Shown here: one piece after another, positions 8,051-16,736 of the stretch
How the letters are laid out: every line of letters begins with the position of its first letter
How positions within the stretch are numbered: position 1 is the first letter of the stretch
Notes under the pieces: generated by a model
Seen by the model: only the letters and a program-made list of their open reading frames with translations
The model's database searches: none
Told to the model about the DNA's origin: nothing
Made by a program: the position numbers and the translations under genes
Origin: Thiodiazotropha sp040507035
GTDB taxonomy: Bacteria; Pseudomonadota; Gammaproteobacteria; Chromatiales; Chromatiaceae
DNA length: 64,000 nucleotides
Assembly (NCBI GenBank): GCA_040507035.1
Contig: JBEVVR010000015.1
Span: 1 to 64,000 of the forward strand
Direction of reading: 5' to 3'

Positions 8051-10411
8051 TTATGCCTTCTCCACTGTCACTTCGCCGAAGGGTTGACCGAGCATCGAGG
8101 TGCTCCGCAACCCAGTGGAAATCCACACGCAACCCTCGGGGATGGCGTCATCCAGGGCCACCGGAAGCGTAGCCTGGTAGCCGTTCTGTTTGATCACTGC
8201 ATGCTCGGCAGCGTTCAGCCCCTGTCGTTCCGCCTCATTCGGGTGCAGTCGCGCCACGCCCTGCCCCGCATCCTTGGTCTGTTGCAGTGCCGCGGCACGA
8301 CGCACCAGGGGATCGCTGGCATAGAGCGGTGTATCACCACCGCGCTGCAGGCCGTCGAGACCCAGGGTGGGTTGTAGATCCAGTCCCTGATCGAGTTTGT
8401 TGTCCAGGGAGCTGCCACTGCAGAGGGGGCGCAGTTCTGCACCTATCTCATCGGGATCGGTGTAGTCGAAGCCATCCTGATTGAGCAGATTGCCAAGTAC
8501 GCGGAGTATCTTCCAACCCGGGCGTGCCTCACCCTGGGGTTTGACCGCACCCCGGGTCTGTTGCCAGACACCCTCTGCGTTGACGTAGGTACCCGAGGTT
8601 TCGCTGAAGATGGCCATCGGCAGCAAAATATCGCAACAGGCCTCAAGTTCGGGACTGCGGTAGGCGCTGAGGGCGACCACGGTGTCGGCACTCTGTAGCG
8701 CGCTCTGGGAGAGCGCGGGATTATGAAAATCGACACCCGGTTCGACGCCCAGCAAGAGATAGCCCTTGCGTGGCAGCTTGAGCATGTTTAAGGCATCCAC
8801 GCCGCTATGCTGCGCCGGTTTGCCTCCCGGCAGCAGGTGGGGAACCGCACCGGCCAACTGGGCACCCACACTGTTAGCTGCCTCGGGAAGGATTGAAACC
8901 TTGGCGCCGCTCGCCTCTGCGAGGCCGCTGGCAAGTGCAAACAGCAGGGAGTAGTCGGGGTGGGACTGGGCCATGGCGCCGAGGATCACCGCGCAAGCAT
9001 CACCGCTCTTCAACGACGCTGCAGCCGCCTTCGCGAAATCATCCACTTCAGCAGCATCCAGAAGCGTGGCCAGTCCACCACTGGCCTTGACGCCAGCGGC
9101 CTTGGCAACCGACGCCAGCTGTTTGACCATCTCACCAGGTGCGGCTATCGATTGCGTTGATTTATAGTTCAGCTCCAGCTGCAGCGGGGTGATGAAATGG
9201 ACATTGGCGCCGCCCAGCGCGGCCTTGCGCAAACGGTGAGCCAGGATAGGCTGCTCCTTGCGCGGATTGCTACCCACCACCAGTGCGGCATTGAGGCTAT
9301 CGATCTCGCTGATCTTGAGCCCAAGCCAGGTGGCCTGTTTGAGCCCGGCATCGAGACGGAAATCACCCTGGCGCAGACGGTTGTCAATGGTGTTGCTACC
9401 CAATCCACGCAGCAGTTTCTGCGCCAGATAGAGCTCCTCCAGGGTCGCCGTGGGTGATAGCAGGGCGCCGATCTGATCCTCCTCCTTGATCTCCCCCAGG
9501 CCTGCCGCGGCCATCTCCAGGGCCATCTCCCAGTTAACCTCCATCCACTCGCCATTGCTCTTCTTGATCATCGGCGAGGTCAGACGGTCACTGCTGTAGA
9601 GACCTTCATAACTGAAACGGTCGCGATCGGAGATCCAGGTCTCGTTGATCGATTCATTGTCTCGAGGGTGCACCCGCATTACCTGATTGCCACGCAGGTG
9701 CAGATTGAGATTGGAGCCGATACTGTCGTGAGGTGCTATCCCCTCAACCTGAATCAGTTCCCAGGCCCGCGCATTGAAACGGAAAGGCTTTGATGTCAGT
9801 GCACCCACGGGGCAGAGATCGATGATATTACCGGAGAGTTCGGAATCGATGCTCTTTTCGATATAGGTACCGATCACCGTATGTTCACCGCGGCCGGTGG
9901 CCCCCATCTCACGGATGCCCGCGATCTCCTCACCGAAGCGCACACAGCGGGTACAGTGAATGCAGCGGGTCATGTCGGTGGCAATCAGGGGACCGATATT
10001 CTTGTCGGCCACCACGCGCTTGCCCTCGCTGTAGCGTGAGACATCCCGGCCATAGCCGATGGCCACATCCTGCAGTTCACACTCGCCACCCTGGTCACAA
10101 ATGGGGCAATCGAGGGGGTGGTTGATGAGCAGGAACTCCATGGTTCCCTTCTGCGCCGCCAGCGCCTTGGGGGAACGGGTATAGACCTTCATGCCGTCGC
10201 TAACCGGTGTCGCACAGGCCGGCAAGGGTTTCGGCACCTTCTCCACTTCCACCAGGCACATGCGGCAGTTGGCGGCCACCGAAAGTTTTTTGTGGTAACA
10301 AAAGCGTGGAATGGCGATCCCCGCCGCATCGGTAACCTCGATGAGCATGGTGCCGGCCTTCGCCTCGAGTGTTTGGCCGTCTACTTCAATGGTGACTGTG
10401 GAATCTGTCAT
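8051..10411 (-). CDS. nuoG: NADH-quinone oxidoreductase subunit G
   Basis: A 786-residue peripheral-arm iron-sulfur subunit. The N-terminal ligands are complete: C38, C49, C52, C66 for the [2Fe-2S] centre; H98, C102, C105, C111 for the His-ligated [4Fe-4S] centre; and C150, C153, C156, C200 for a further [4Fe-4S] centre. The rest is a molybdopterin-oxidoreductase-like domain that in this family no longer carries the cofactor. I do not see the extra N7 cysteine motif of the E. coli type, but this was judged by eye. It follows nuoF by 25 nt. Confidence 0.96.
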   Translation of the reverse strand: MTDSTVTIEVDGQTLEAKAGTMLIEVTDAAGIAIPRFCYHKKLSVAANCRMCLVEVEKVPKPLPACATPVSDGMKVYTRSPKALAAQKGTMEFLLINHPLDCPICDQGGECELQDVAIGYGRDVSRYSEGKRVVADKNIGPLIATDMTRCIHCTRCVRFGEEIAGIREMGATGRGEHTVIGTYIEKSIDSELSGNIIDLCPVGALTSKPFRFNARAWELIQVEGIAPHDSIGSNLNLHLRGNQVMRVHPRDNESINETWISDRDRFSYEGLYSSDRLTSPMIKKSNGEWMEVNWEMALEMAAAGLGEIKEEDQIGALLSPTATLEELYLAQKLLRGLGSNTIDNRLRQGDFRLDAGLKQATWLGLKISEIDSLNAALVVGSNPRKEQPILAHRLRKAALGGANVHFITPLQLELNYKSTQSIAAPGEMVKQLASVAKAAGVKASGGLATLLDAAEVDDFAKAAAASLKSGDACAVILGAMAQSHPDYSLLFALASGLAEASGAKVSILPEAANSVGAQLAGAVPHLLPGGKPAQHSGVDALNMLKLPRKGYLLLGVEPGVDFHNPALSQSALQSADTVVALSAYRSPELEACCDILLPMAIFSETSGTYVNAEGVWQQTRGAVKPQGEARPGWKILRVLGNLLNQDGFDYTDPDEIGAELRPLCSGSSLDNKLDQGLDLQPTLGLDGLQRGGDTPLYASDPLVRRAAALQQTKDAGQGVARLHPNEAERQGLNAAEHAVIKQNGYQATLPVALDDAIPEGCVWISTGLRSTSMLGQPFGEVTVEKA

Positions 10412-10436
10412 CTTTGTGTTCTATCTCTTCAACACC

Positions 10437-11711
10437 TCAGCCAACCCCGACCAGGCAGCGTTTGTGGTCGATGTGATACTGAAATTCATGCCGATAATGG
10501 CGCAACATTCCCTGCACCGGCATCGCGGCGGCGTCACCCAGGGCACAGATGGTCTTGCCGCCGATCTTGTCCGCCACGTCATCCAGAAGATCGAGATCCT
10601 CCTGGCGGCCCTGGCCGGTTTCGATACGGTGCACAATTCGATAGAGCCAGCCGGTTCCCTCCCTGCAGGGGGTGCACTGACCACAGGACTCCTCGTGATA
10701 GAAATAGGACATGCGCTCCAGAGTCTTGACCATGCAGTTGCTGTCGTCGAGCACGATCACCGCCCCCGAACCGAGCATCGAGCCGGCGCCGGCGATGGAA
10801 TCGTAGTCCATGGTCAGCTCCATCATCTGATCACCCGGAATCACCGGTGCGGATGAGCCGCCCGGAATCACCGCCTTGATCTTGCGTCCATCCTTCATTC
10901 CACCCGCCATCTCCAGCAGCGCGGAAAAAGGGGTACCCATGGGAATCTCAAAGACCCCGGGATTGTTGATATTGCCGGAGATGGAGAAGAGCTTGGAACC
11001 GCCGCTGTTCTTTACCCCTATGTCGGCAAACCACTCCCCACCCTTCTCCATGATCATCGGAATCGACGCCAGGCTCTCGGTGTTGTTGATGATGGTCGGA
11101 CAACCATAGAGGCCGAAGTGGGCCGGGAACGGAGGTTTGTAGCGGGGTTGGCCCTTCTTGCCTTCGATCGACTCCAGCAGGGCCGTCTCCTCACCGCAGA
11201 TATAGGCACCTGCTCCCAGGTGGGTGTGCAGTTCGAAGTCAAAACCCGATCCGAGAAGGTCCTCTCCCAGGAATCCGGCCTCTCTTGCCTGCTGCAACGC
11301 CTGTTCGAAGCGTTCATAGGGCTCCCAGAATTCACCCCGGATGTAGTTGTAGCCGCGGCTGGCGCCAATGGCGTATCCGGCGATCACCATTCCCTCGATC
11401 AGCTGATGGGGGTTGTAGCGCAGGATGTCCCGATCCTTGAAGGTACCCGGCTCACCCTCATCCGAGTTGCAGACCACATACTTCTGTCCCGGGGCATTGC
11501 GCGAGATGAAGCTCCACTTGAGACCGGTGGGAAAACCGGCGCCGCCGCGTCCGCGCAGGCCCGATTTCTTGACCTCTTCGATGATCGCTTCAGGCGGCAT
11601 TTTTTCGCTGAGGATCTTTTTCAGCATTTCATAACCGCCGCGGCTCTGGTACTGCTCGATCAACCAGGGGCGTTCCAGATCCAGGGTGCGTAAACAGACT
11701 TCATTGGCCAT
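10437..11711 (-). CDS. nuoF: NADH-quinone oxidoreductase subunit F
   Basis: A 424-residue NADH-binding flavoprotein subunit, the electron entry point of complex I. The glycine-rich NADH/FMN region GLRGRGGAGFPTGLKW is at residues 51-66. The N3 [4Fe-4S] ligands are C343, C346, C349 (ESCGQCTPCREG) and C389 (TICALGDAAA). It starts 5 nt after the nuoE stop, as usual for the NuoE-NuoF pair. Confidence 0.97.
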   Translation of the reverse strand: MANEVCLRTLDLERPWLIEQYQSRGGYEMLKKILSEKMPPEAIIEEVKKSGLRGRGGAGFPTGLKWSFISRNAPGQKYVVCNSDEGEPGTFKDRDILRYNPHQLIEGMVIAGYAIGASRGYNYIRGEFWEPYERFEQALQQAREAGFLGEDLLGSGFDFELHTHLGAGAYICGEETALLESIEGKKGQPRYKPPFPAHFGLYGCPTIINNTESLASIPMIMEKGGEWFADIGVKNSGGSKLFSISGNINNPGVFEIPMGTPFSALLEMAGGMKDGRKIKAVIPGGSSAPVIPGDQMMELTMDYDSIAGAGSMLGSGAVIVLDDSNCMVKTLERMSYFYHEESCGQCTPCREGTGWLYRIVHRIETGQGRQEDLDLLDDVADKIGGKTICALGDAAAMPVQGMLRHYRHEFQYHIDHKRCLVGVG

Positions 11712-11716
11712 GCGTT

Positions 11717-12220
11717 TTACTCCAGGCCTTCGAGGATCGCATCGACGATCTCAGGGGTCAGGTTTTCGTAATACTGCTTGCCGATCTGCATCATCGGTGC
11801 ACCGCCACAGGCACCCAGGCACTCCACCTCCTTGAGGGAAAAACGGCCATCTTCGGTCACCTCGCCAAAGCCGATTCCCAGCTTCTTCTCCAGGTGTTCC
11901 ACGATCAGATCCGATTTATTGGTCATGCAGGAGACGTTGGTGCAGACACAGATCTTGTGCTTGCCCACCGGTTTCAGTTCGTACATCGAATAGAATGTCG
12001 CCACCTCGTAGACGGCGATCGGGGGCATCTCCAGGTAGGCGGCAACCTGATCCATCAGCTCCGTGGTCAACCAACCGCCGTTACTATCCTGCACCACCAT
12101 CAATGCACCCATTACCGCGGACTGTTTCCACTCCGCCGGGTATTTTGCGATCCAAAGATCTATCTCAGCCCGTATCTCAGGGTTGAATAGCTCGCTTTCG
12201 TTTGCAGTTGTGTTCGTCAT
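11717..12220 (-). CDS. nuoE: NADH-quinone oxidoreductase subunit E
   Basis: A 167-residue thioredoxin-fold subunit holding the [2Fe-2S] centre N1a. The four ligands are C93 and C98 (CTNVSC), and C134 and C138 (CLGAC). The helical N-terminal part is complete and the length is normal. It is separated from nuoD by 12 nt and from nuoF by 5 nt. Confidence 0.97.
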   Translation of the reverse strand: MTNTTANESELFNPEIRAEIDLWIAKYPAEWKQSAVMGALMVVQDSNGGWLTTELMDQVAAYLEMPPIAVYEVATFYSMYELKPVGKHKICVCTNVSCMTNKSDLIVEHLEKKLGIGFGEVTEDGRFSLKEVECLGACGGAPMMQIGKQYYENLTPEIVDAILEGLE

Positions 12221-12232
12221 CTAAGCTCTTTG

Positions 12233-13486
12233 TTAACGATCAATTTCGCCGAACACCACATCCATGGTGCCGATCACCGCGACCACATCGGCCAACATAT
12301 GCCCCTTGACCATCTCATCCATGGCCGCAAGATGGGGGAAACCCGGCGCTCGAATCTTCAATCGGTAGGGTTTGTTGGCACCATCGGAGACGATGTAGCA
12401 GCCAAACTCTCCCTTTGGCGCCTCTACCGCGGCATAGGCTTCGCCGACGGGAGCGCAATAGCCCTCGGTGAACAATTTGAAGTGGTGGATCAGGCCCTCC
12501 ATGTCCTCTTTCATATCGTTCCTCGATGGTGCCGCTATCTTGTAGTCATCGAGCATCACCGAACCGGGGTTTGCACGCAACCAATCGATGCACTGCTTGA
12601 TGATGCGGTTGGATTGGCGCATCTCCTCCACCCGTACCAGGTAGCGATCGTAGCAATCACCGTTTTTCCCCACCGGGATATCGAACTCGACCCTATCGTA
12701 GGCCGCATAAGACTGCTTCTTGCGCAGATCCCAGGCGATGCCGGAACCCCGTATCATGGGGCCGGTAAATCCGAGCTGTAAGGCACGCTCCGGAGAGACC
12801 ACACCGATGCCGACGGTACGCTGTTTCCAGATGCGATTGTCGGTCAACAGGGTCTCATACTCATCCACCAGGCCTGGGAAACGGTTGCAGAAGTCTTCAA
12901 TGAAATCGAGCAGGGAGCCCTGCCTGGCCTCATTGCGTATCTCCACGTCCCGCCCGGTGACCCATTGACTGGCCTGATATTGTGGCATCTGCTCCGGTAG
13001 ATCCCGATAGACGCCGCCGGGTCGGTAGTAGGCCGCGTGCATGCGTGCCCCGGATACCGCCTCGTAGCAGTCGAAGAGATCCTCTCGTTCACGAAAGGCG
13101 TAGAGAAACATGGTCATGGCACCGACGTCGAGGGCATGGGTACCGAGCCACATCAGATGGTTGAGAATGCGTGTTACCTCGTCGAACAGGGTGCGGATAT
13201 ATTGAGCGCGGAGAGGCGCCTCTATACCCAACAGCTTTTCGATAGCCCGCACATAGCCGTGCTCATTGCACATCATCGACACATAGTCGAGCCGGTCCAT
13301 GTAGGGGATGCTCTGGTTGTAGGGCTTACTCTCCGCCAGCTTTTCGGTGGCGCGGTGGAGCAGGCCGATATGGGGATCGGCGCGTTCGATCACCTCGCCA
13401 TCCATCTCCAAGACCAGGCGCAGAACACCATGGGCGGCTGGATGCTGGGGGCCAAAATTGAGGGTGTAGTTATGGATCTCAGGCAT
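12233..13486 (-). CDS. nuoD: NADH-quinone oxidoreductase subunit D
   Basis: A 417-residue, 49-kDa-type subunit that forms the quinone site with NuoB and descends from the hydrogenase large subunit. The characteristic beta-hairpin GPQHPAAHGVLRL with the quinone-contacting histidine is at residues about 12-24. The start at 13486 (MPEIHNYTLNFG) fits the family N-terminus. The reading frame stays open 51 nt upstream, but that stretch codes the end of nuoC. The two genes overlap by 8 nt. nuoC and nuoD are separate here, not fused as in E. coli. Confidence 0.96.
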   Translation of the reverse strand: MPEIHNYTLNFGPQHPAAHGVLRLVLEMDGEVIERADPHIGLLHRATEKLAESKPYNQSIPYMDRLDYVSMMCNEHGYVRAIEKLLGIEAPLRAQYIRTLFDEVTRILNHLMWLGTHALDVGAMTMFLYAFREREDLFDCYEAVSGARMHAAYYRPGGVYRDLPEQMPQYQASQWVTGRDVEIRNEARQGSLLDFIEDFCNRFPGLVDEYETLLTDNRIWKQRTVGIGVVSPERALQLGFTGPMIRGSGIAWDLRKKQSYAAYDRVEFDIPVGKNGDCYDRYLVRVEEMRQSNRIIKQCIDWLRANPGSVMLDDYKIAAPSRNDMKEDMEGLIHHFKLFTEGYCAPVGEAYAAVEAPKGEFGCYIVSDGANKPYRLKIRAPGFPHLAAMDEMVKGHMLADVVAVIGTMDVVFGEIDR

Positions 13487-14207
13487 CGCCGCCATCCTGC
13501 ATTGCGCCATCCTCTTGCAGATAGCGGTTGTCGTCACGGGTAACCCGTGGCACCAGGGTACGTGGATCGATGCTCACCGGTTCGTAGATAACCCGTTTCA
13601 GATTGGGATCGTAGCGCATCTCCACCTGTCCGATGAGCGGGAAATCCTTGCGGAACGGATGTCCGATGAAACCGTAGTCGGTAAGGATGCGGCGCAGATC
13701 GGGGTGACCGTCGAAGAGGATGCCGTAGAGATCGAAGGCCTCCCTTTCGAACCAGTCGGCGCCGGCCCACACGGACACCATGGAGGCCACGATCGGTTGC
13801 TCGCTATCGACGAAGACCCGCAGTCTCAGGCGTCTGTTATGGGTGATAGAGAGGAGATGATAGACTGCGGCAAAGCGGTTCGACTCCATCGATTCCAGCT
13901 TTCCAAGCGGCGTCACACCGCGGCCAAAACCCGTGTTGGGGGCAGCGTCGGTCTGCCATTCGGATTGGCCGTAGCTGGAGTAGTCGACTCCGCAGACATC
14001 GATCAGCTCTTCAAAGGCAAACTGCTCGTCATCCCTGAGGCGCAGTGCCACATTGCTGAACTGATCCACCGGTACCACCAGGGTCAGCTCGCCGCAGCTG
14101 CGTTCCAAACTGCAACCTATCTCTTCGAATGCCTGAATAAGCTCTGCTGCCAGTGCTTCGAGCCGATCATGCATGCCGTTCTCTGTACTACCGCTCATTA
14201 CTTCCAC
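13479..14207 (-). CDS. nuoC: NADH-quinone oxidoreductase subunit C
   Basis: A 242-residue, 30-kDa-type peripheral subunit of complex I. The family signature WFEREAFDLYGILFDGHPDL is at residues about 152-171, followed by LTDYGFIGHPFRKDFP. It is somewhat longer than many NuoC proteins because of an insert near residues 84-110 and a C-terminal tail. It overlaps nuoD by 8 nt and follows nuoB by 3 nt. Confidence 0.96.
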   Translation of the reverse strand: MEVMSGSTENGMHDRLEALAAELIQAFEEIGCSLERSCGELTLVVPVDQFSNVALRLRDDEQFAFEELIDVCGVDYSSYGQSEWQTDAAPNTGFGRGVTPLGKLESMESNRFAAVYHLLSITHNRRLRLRVFVDSEQPIVASMVSVWAGADWFEREAFDLYGILFDGHPDLRRILTDYGFIGHPFRKDFPLIGQVEMRYDPNLKRVIYEPVSIDPRTLVPRVTRDDNRYLQEDGAMQDGGDA

Positions 14208-14210
14208 ACC

Positions 14211-14687
14211 TTAGCGCGCAATGGTACTGGTGCGCCGAATCTTGTCTTGCAACTGGAGGACTCCATAGAGCAATGCCTCGGCAGTTGGCGGGCAACCGGG
14301 AACATAGACATCCACCGGTACCACACGATCGCAACCCCGCACCACCGCGTAGGAGTAGTGGTAGTAACCGCCACCGTTGGCACAGGAACCCATGGAGATG
14401 ACCCATCTAGGCTCCGCCATCTGATCGTAGACCTTACGCAACGCCGGAGCCATCTTATTGACCAGGGTACCGGCCACGATCATCACATCCGACTGCCGCG
14501 GACTGGGACGAAAGATAATGCCGAAACGATCCATATCGTAGCGTGCGGCCGCGGCATGCATCATCTCGACGGCGCAGCAGGCGAGGCCGAAGGTCATCGG
14601 CCACATCGATCCGGTACGTGCCCAGTTGATCAGTTTATCTGCAGAAGTGGTGATGACACCCTTCTCCAGAATACCTTCAATTCCCAC
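14211..14687 (-). CDS. nuoB: NADH-quinone oxidoreductase subunit B
   Basis: A 158-residue subunit that carries cluster N2, the last iron-sulfur centre before quinone. The four ligands are visible: the adjacent pair C37-C38 (GLACCAVEMM), C102 (SMGSCANGGGYY) and C132 (VPGCPPTAEALL). Its length matches the family. It lies between nuoA (51-nt spacer) and nuoC (3-nt spacer). Confidence 0.97.
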   Translation of the reverse strand: MGIEGILEKGVITTSADKLINWARTGSMWPMTFGLACCAVEMMHAAAARYDMDRFGIIFRPSPRQSDVMIVAGTLVNKMAPALRKVYDQMAEPRWVISMGSCANGGGYYHYSYAVVRGCDRVVPVDVYVPGCPPTAEALLYGVLQLQDKIRRTSTIAR

Positions 14688-14738
14688 TATCTACCTCCAC
14701 TGGCGGCATGCATTGAATATTCCCGGACACCGGGCCGA

Positions 14739-15095
14739 CTACTCCCATTCCAAGGCTCCCTTCTTCCACTCATAAATGAAACCGATGACGAGAATGGCGA
14801 GGAAGATCATCATGGCGATGAATCCAACCATACCGATCTCATCGAGAACCACGGCCCAGGGAAAGAGAAAGGCGATCTCAAGATCGAAGATGATGAAGAG
14901 GATGGCAACCAGATAGTAGCGCACATCGAATTTCATGCGCGAATCCTCGAATGCCTCGAAACCGCATTCGTAGGGAGAGAGTTTTTCATCATCGGGCTTT
15001 CGGGTACCCAAGAGAAAACCAAGTCCGATAACAACGCCACCCATCACAAAGGCTACGGAGAGAAATATCAAGATGGGTAGGTAGTTTTCAAGCAT
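14739..15095 (-). CDS. nuoA: NADH-quinone oxidoreductase subunit A
   Basis: A 118-residue, three-helix membrane subunit of complex I and the first gene of the operon. The conserved loop between helices 1 and 2 (KLSPYECGFEAF, with the cysteine used as an activity-state marker in this family) is at residues about 39-50. It begins 65 nt downstream of the predicted promoter -10 element. Confidence 0.96.
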   Translation of the reverse strand: MLENYLPILIFLSVAFVMGGVVIGLGFLLGTRKPDDEKLSPYECGFEAFEDSRMKFDVRYYLVAILFIIFDLEIAFLFPWAVVLDEIGMVGFIAMMIFLAILVIGFIYEWKKGALEWE

Positions 15096-15160
15096 CAGTA
15101 TGCTGCCCCCTTGTGTCGTTCAGTGATTATCTTTGTAAGCGAATACCAGGGAAGGCACGC

Positions 15161-15190
15161 AGTCTATCCTTTGCCGCATTATCGTGTCAA
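15161..15190 (-). promoter_or_regulatory. Sigma70-type promoter of the nuo operon
   Basis: On the minus strand a consensus -35 hexamer TTGACA (15185-15190) is followed after 18 nt by TAGACT (15161-15166), which matches 4 of 6 bases of the -10 consensus. It lies between the tRNA-Leu terminator and nuoA, the only sizeable spacer at the head of the operon. No experimental start site is known to me. Confidence 0.6.
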
Positions 15191-15250
15191 GTAGTAAGAA
15201 AAGTAATATCCCTAGCAAATTCAATTAGTTATTATACTTTTACACCCATA

Positions 15251-15289
15251 AAAAAACGGTATTGGATTGAAACAACCCAATACCGTTTT
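15251..15289 (-). terminator. Intrinsic terminator after tRNA-Leu
   Basis: On the minus strand a 13-bp perfect stem (AAAACGGTATTGG at 15253-15265 with CCAATACCGTTTT at 15277-15289) is followed by a U tract. It starts 8 nt beyond the tRNA-Leu CCA end and separates the secG/tRNA transcript from the nuo operon. Confidence 0.85.
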
Positions 15290-15296
15290 CACTGCT

Positions 15297-15381
15297 TGGT
15301 ACCGATGGCCGGATTTGAACCGGCACGGCTTTCGCCACTACCCCCTCAAGATAGCGTGTCTACCAATTCCACCACATCGGC
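15297..15381 (-). tRNA. tRNA-Leu (GAG)
   Basis: An 85-nt class II tRNA on the minus strand, from GCCGATG at the 5' end to encoded CCA (15297-15299), with a long variable arm. The anticodon loop CTTGAGG gives GAG, reading CUC and CUU leucine codons. It follows secG directly, the usual gammaproteobacterial secG-leuU arrangement. Confidence 0.95.
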
Positions 15382-15396
15382 AAAATTCTATCCAGC

Positions 15397-15867
15397 CTAC
15401 TCCTTGGCCTGCTCCTGGGAATCTTCTGCGCCGGTCGTCTGCTCTGCCTGCGCGCCCATGTCGACCGGCTCGGTCGGCGCCGGTAACGCCGCTTCTGACT
15501 CTGCCGGTGCGGCAGCCGGGGCAATAGTCGGGATATCGCTCTCCGCGGGTATCGGCGGGATATCGCTCTGCTGAACCTCTTCAACCTGCACCCCAGGTGT
15601 CTGTTGCAGCGACTCCATCACCCCGGCCTGTTCGGTTCTCTGGGAGGCGAAATAGGCCATCACCATGCTGGTGACAAAGAACAGGGTCGCCAACAATGCA
15701 GTGGTCCGGGTGAGAAAGGAGGCCGAGCCCTTGGCACCGAATACCGTACCCGAGGCGCCGCTGCCAAATGCAGCCCCCATATCCGCCCCTTTTCCGTGCT
15801 GTATCAGGATCAAACCCACCAGGCCTACGGCCAGGAAGATATGAAACACGGTTAAAATCGTTTGCAT
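15397..15867 (-). CDS. secG: Protein translocase subunit SecG
   Basis: The small membrane subunit of the SecYEG preprotein channel. Residues 1-75 have the two SecG helices and the conserved segment between them (LIQHGKGADMGAAFGSGASG and the following FGAKGSASFLTR). At 156 residues it is longer than the roughly 110 usual. The extra 70 or so residues are a low-complexity tail rich in Ala, Pro, Glu and Gln, probably disordered and cytoplasmic or periplasmic depending on topology. It lies 16 nt after tpiA, with tRNA-Leu immediately downstream. Confidence 0.93.
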   Translation of the reverse strand: MQTILTVFHIFLAVGLVGLILIQHGKGADMGAAFGSGASGTVFGAKGSASFLTRTTALLATLFFVTSMVMAYFASQRTEQAGVMESLQQTPGVQVEEVQQSDIPPIPAESDIPTIAPAAAPAESEAALPAPTEPVDMGAQAEQTTGAEDSQEQAKE

Positions 15868-15883
15868 CTGCTGTTGTCCTTTT

Positions 15884-16636
15884 TCAGTTGGCGGCGGTGC
15901 ATATACCGAGAAAATCCTCGGCTTTCAGGGATGCGCCACCGATCAAACCGCCATCGATATCGGGCTTGCCGATCAGTTCAGCGGCATTTCCGGGCTTCAT
16001 TGATCCACCATAGAGTATGCGTAACTGGTCCGCCACGTCAGCACTCTTCGCCGCCACCCGGGAGCGAATGAAGGCGTGTACCTCCTGGGCCTGCTCCGGT
16101 GTCGCGGTCTTACCGGTCCCTATGGCCCAGACCGGCTCGTAGGCGATAACGCCAGCCGCAAGCCCATCGACACCCTCGAGTTCAATCACCGCATCGAGCT
16201 GCCGCGCCACGACCTCGTTGGTGATGCCGGACTCGCGCTCTTCCAGGGTCTCACCGATACAGAGGATCGGTACCAGTCCCGCCGCACGCGCGGTTGCGAA
16301 TTTTTTAGCCACCAATTGATCGCTCTCTGCATGGTAGGTACGGCGTTCGGAGTGACCCACGATGACATATTTGCAGGCGAAATCGTTGAGCATGGAAGCA
16401 GCCACCTCACCGGTAAAGGCACCGGAGGATTCGGTGGAGAGATCCTGGCCACCCCAGGCGATGTCACTGCCAGCAAGCAGCTTTTCGACCTCGGATAGAT
16501 AGACAAAAGGTGGGCAAACCGCCACCTCAGCGTTTTTGACTTCCCCGACACCCTGCTTGATACCTTCAAGCAAGCTGCGAACACTCTCGAGGGAGCCGTT
16601 CATCTTCCAGTTTCCGGCAACCAGTGGTCTACGCAT
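15884..16636 (-). CDS. tpiA: Triose-phosphate isomerase
   Basis: A 250-residue TIM-barrel enzyme interconverting dihydroxyacetone phosphate and glyceraldehyde 3-phosphate in glycolysis, gluconeogenesis and the Calvin cycle. The catalytic residues are in place: N9 and K11 (GNWKMNG), the histidine in VIVGHSERR, and the glutamate in AYEPVWAIGTG. The C-terminal phosphate-binding segment ILYGGSMKPGNA is present. It is followed by secG and lies 100 nt after glmM. Confidence 0.97.
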   Translation of the reverse strand: MRRPLVAGNWKMNGSLESVRSLLEGIKQGVGEVKNAEVAVCPPFVYLSEVEKLLAGSDIAWGGQDLSTESSGAFTGEVAASMLNDFACKYVIVGHSERRTYHAESDQLVAKKFATARAAGLVPILCIGETLEERESGITNEVVARQLDAVIELEGVDGLAAGVIAYEPVWAIGTGKTATPEQAQEVHAFIRSRVAAKSADVADQLRILYGGSMKPGNAAELIGKPDIDGGLIGGASLKAEDFLGICTAAN

Positions 16637-16736
16637 GCCTTCACTCCTGCGAACAAAAGAAAGCGCGCTAGCTTAACGGTCAATGGCTTTGAAATCAATC
16701 TCCATGCGCGGTGAATTCGCCCGGATTCGCACTTCT

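Noticed and set aside
7013..8377. 454-residue open frame on the plus strand opposite nuoH/nuoG
   Set aside because: Shadow of the nuo genes: composition rich in His, Gln, Arg and Asp as typical of antisense frames in GC-rich genes, with no recognisable domain.
13515..15080. 521-residue open frame on the plus strand opposite nuoA-C
   Set aside because: Antisense of well-identified nuo genes; no domain, no ribosome site, and it crosses three gene boundaries.
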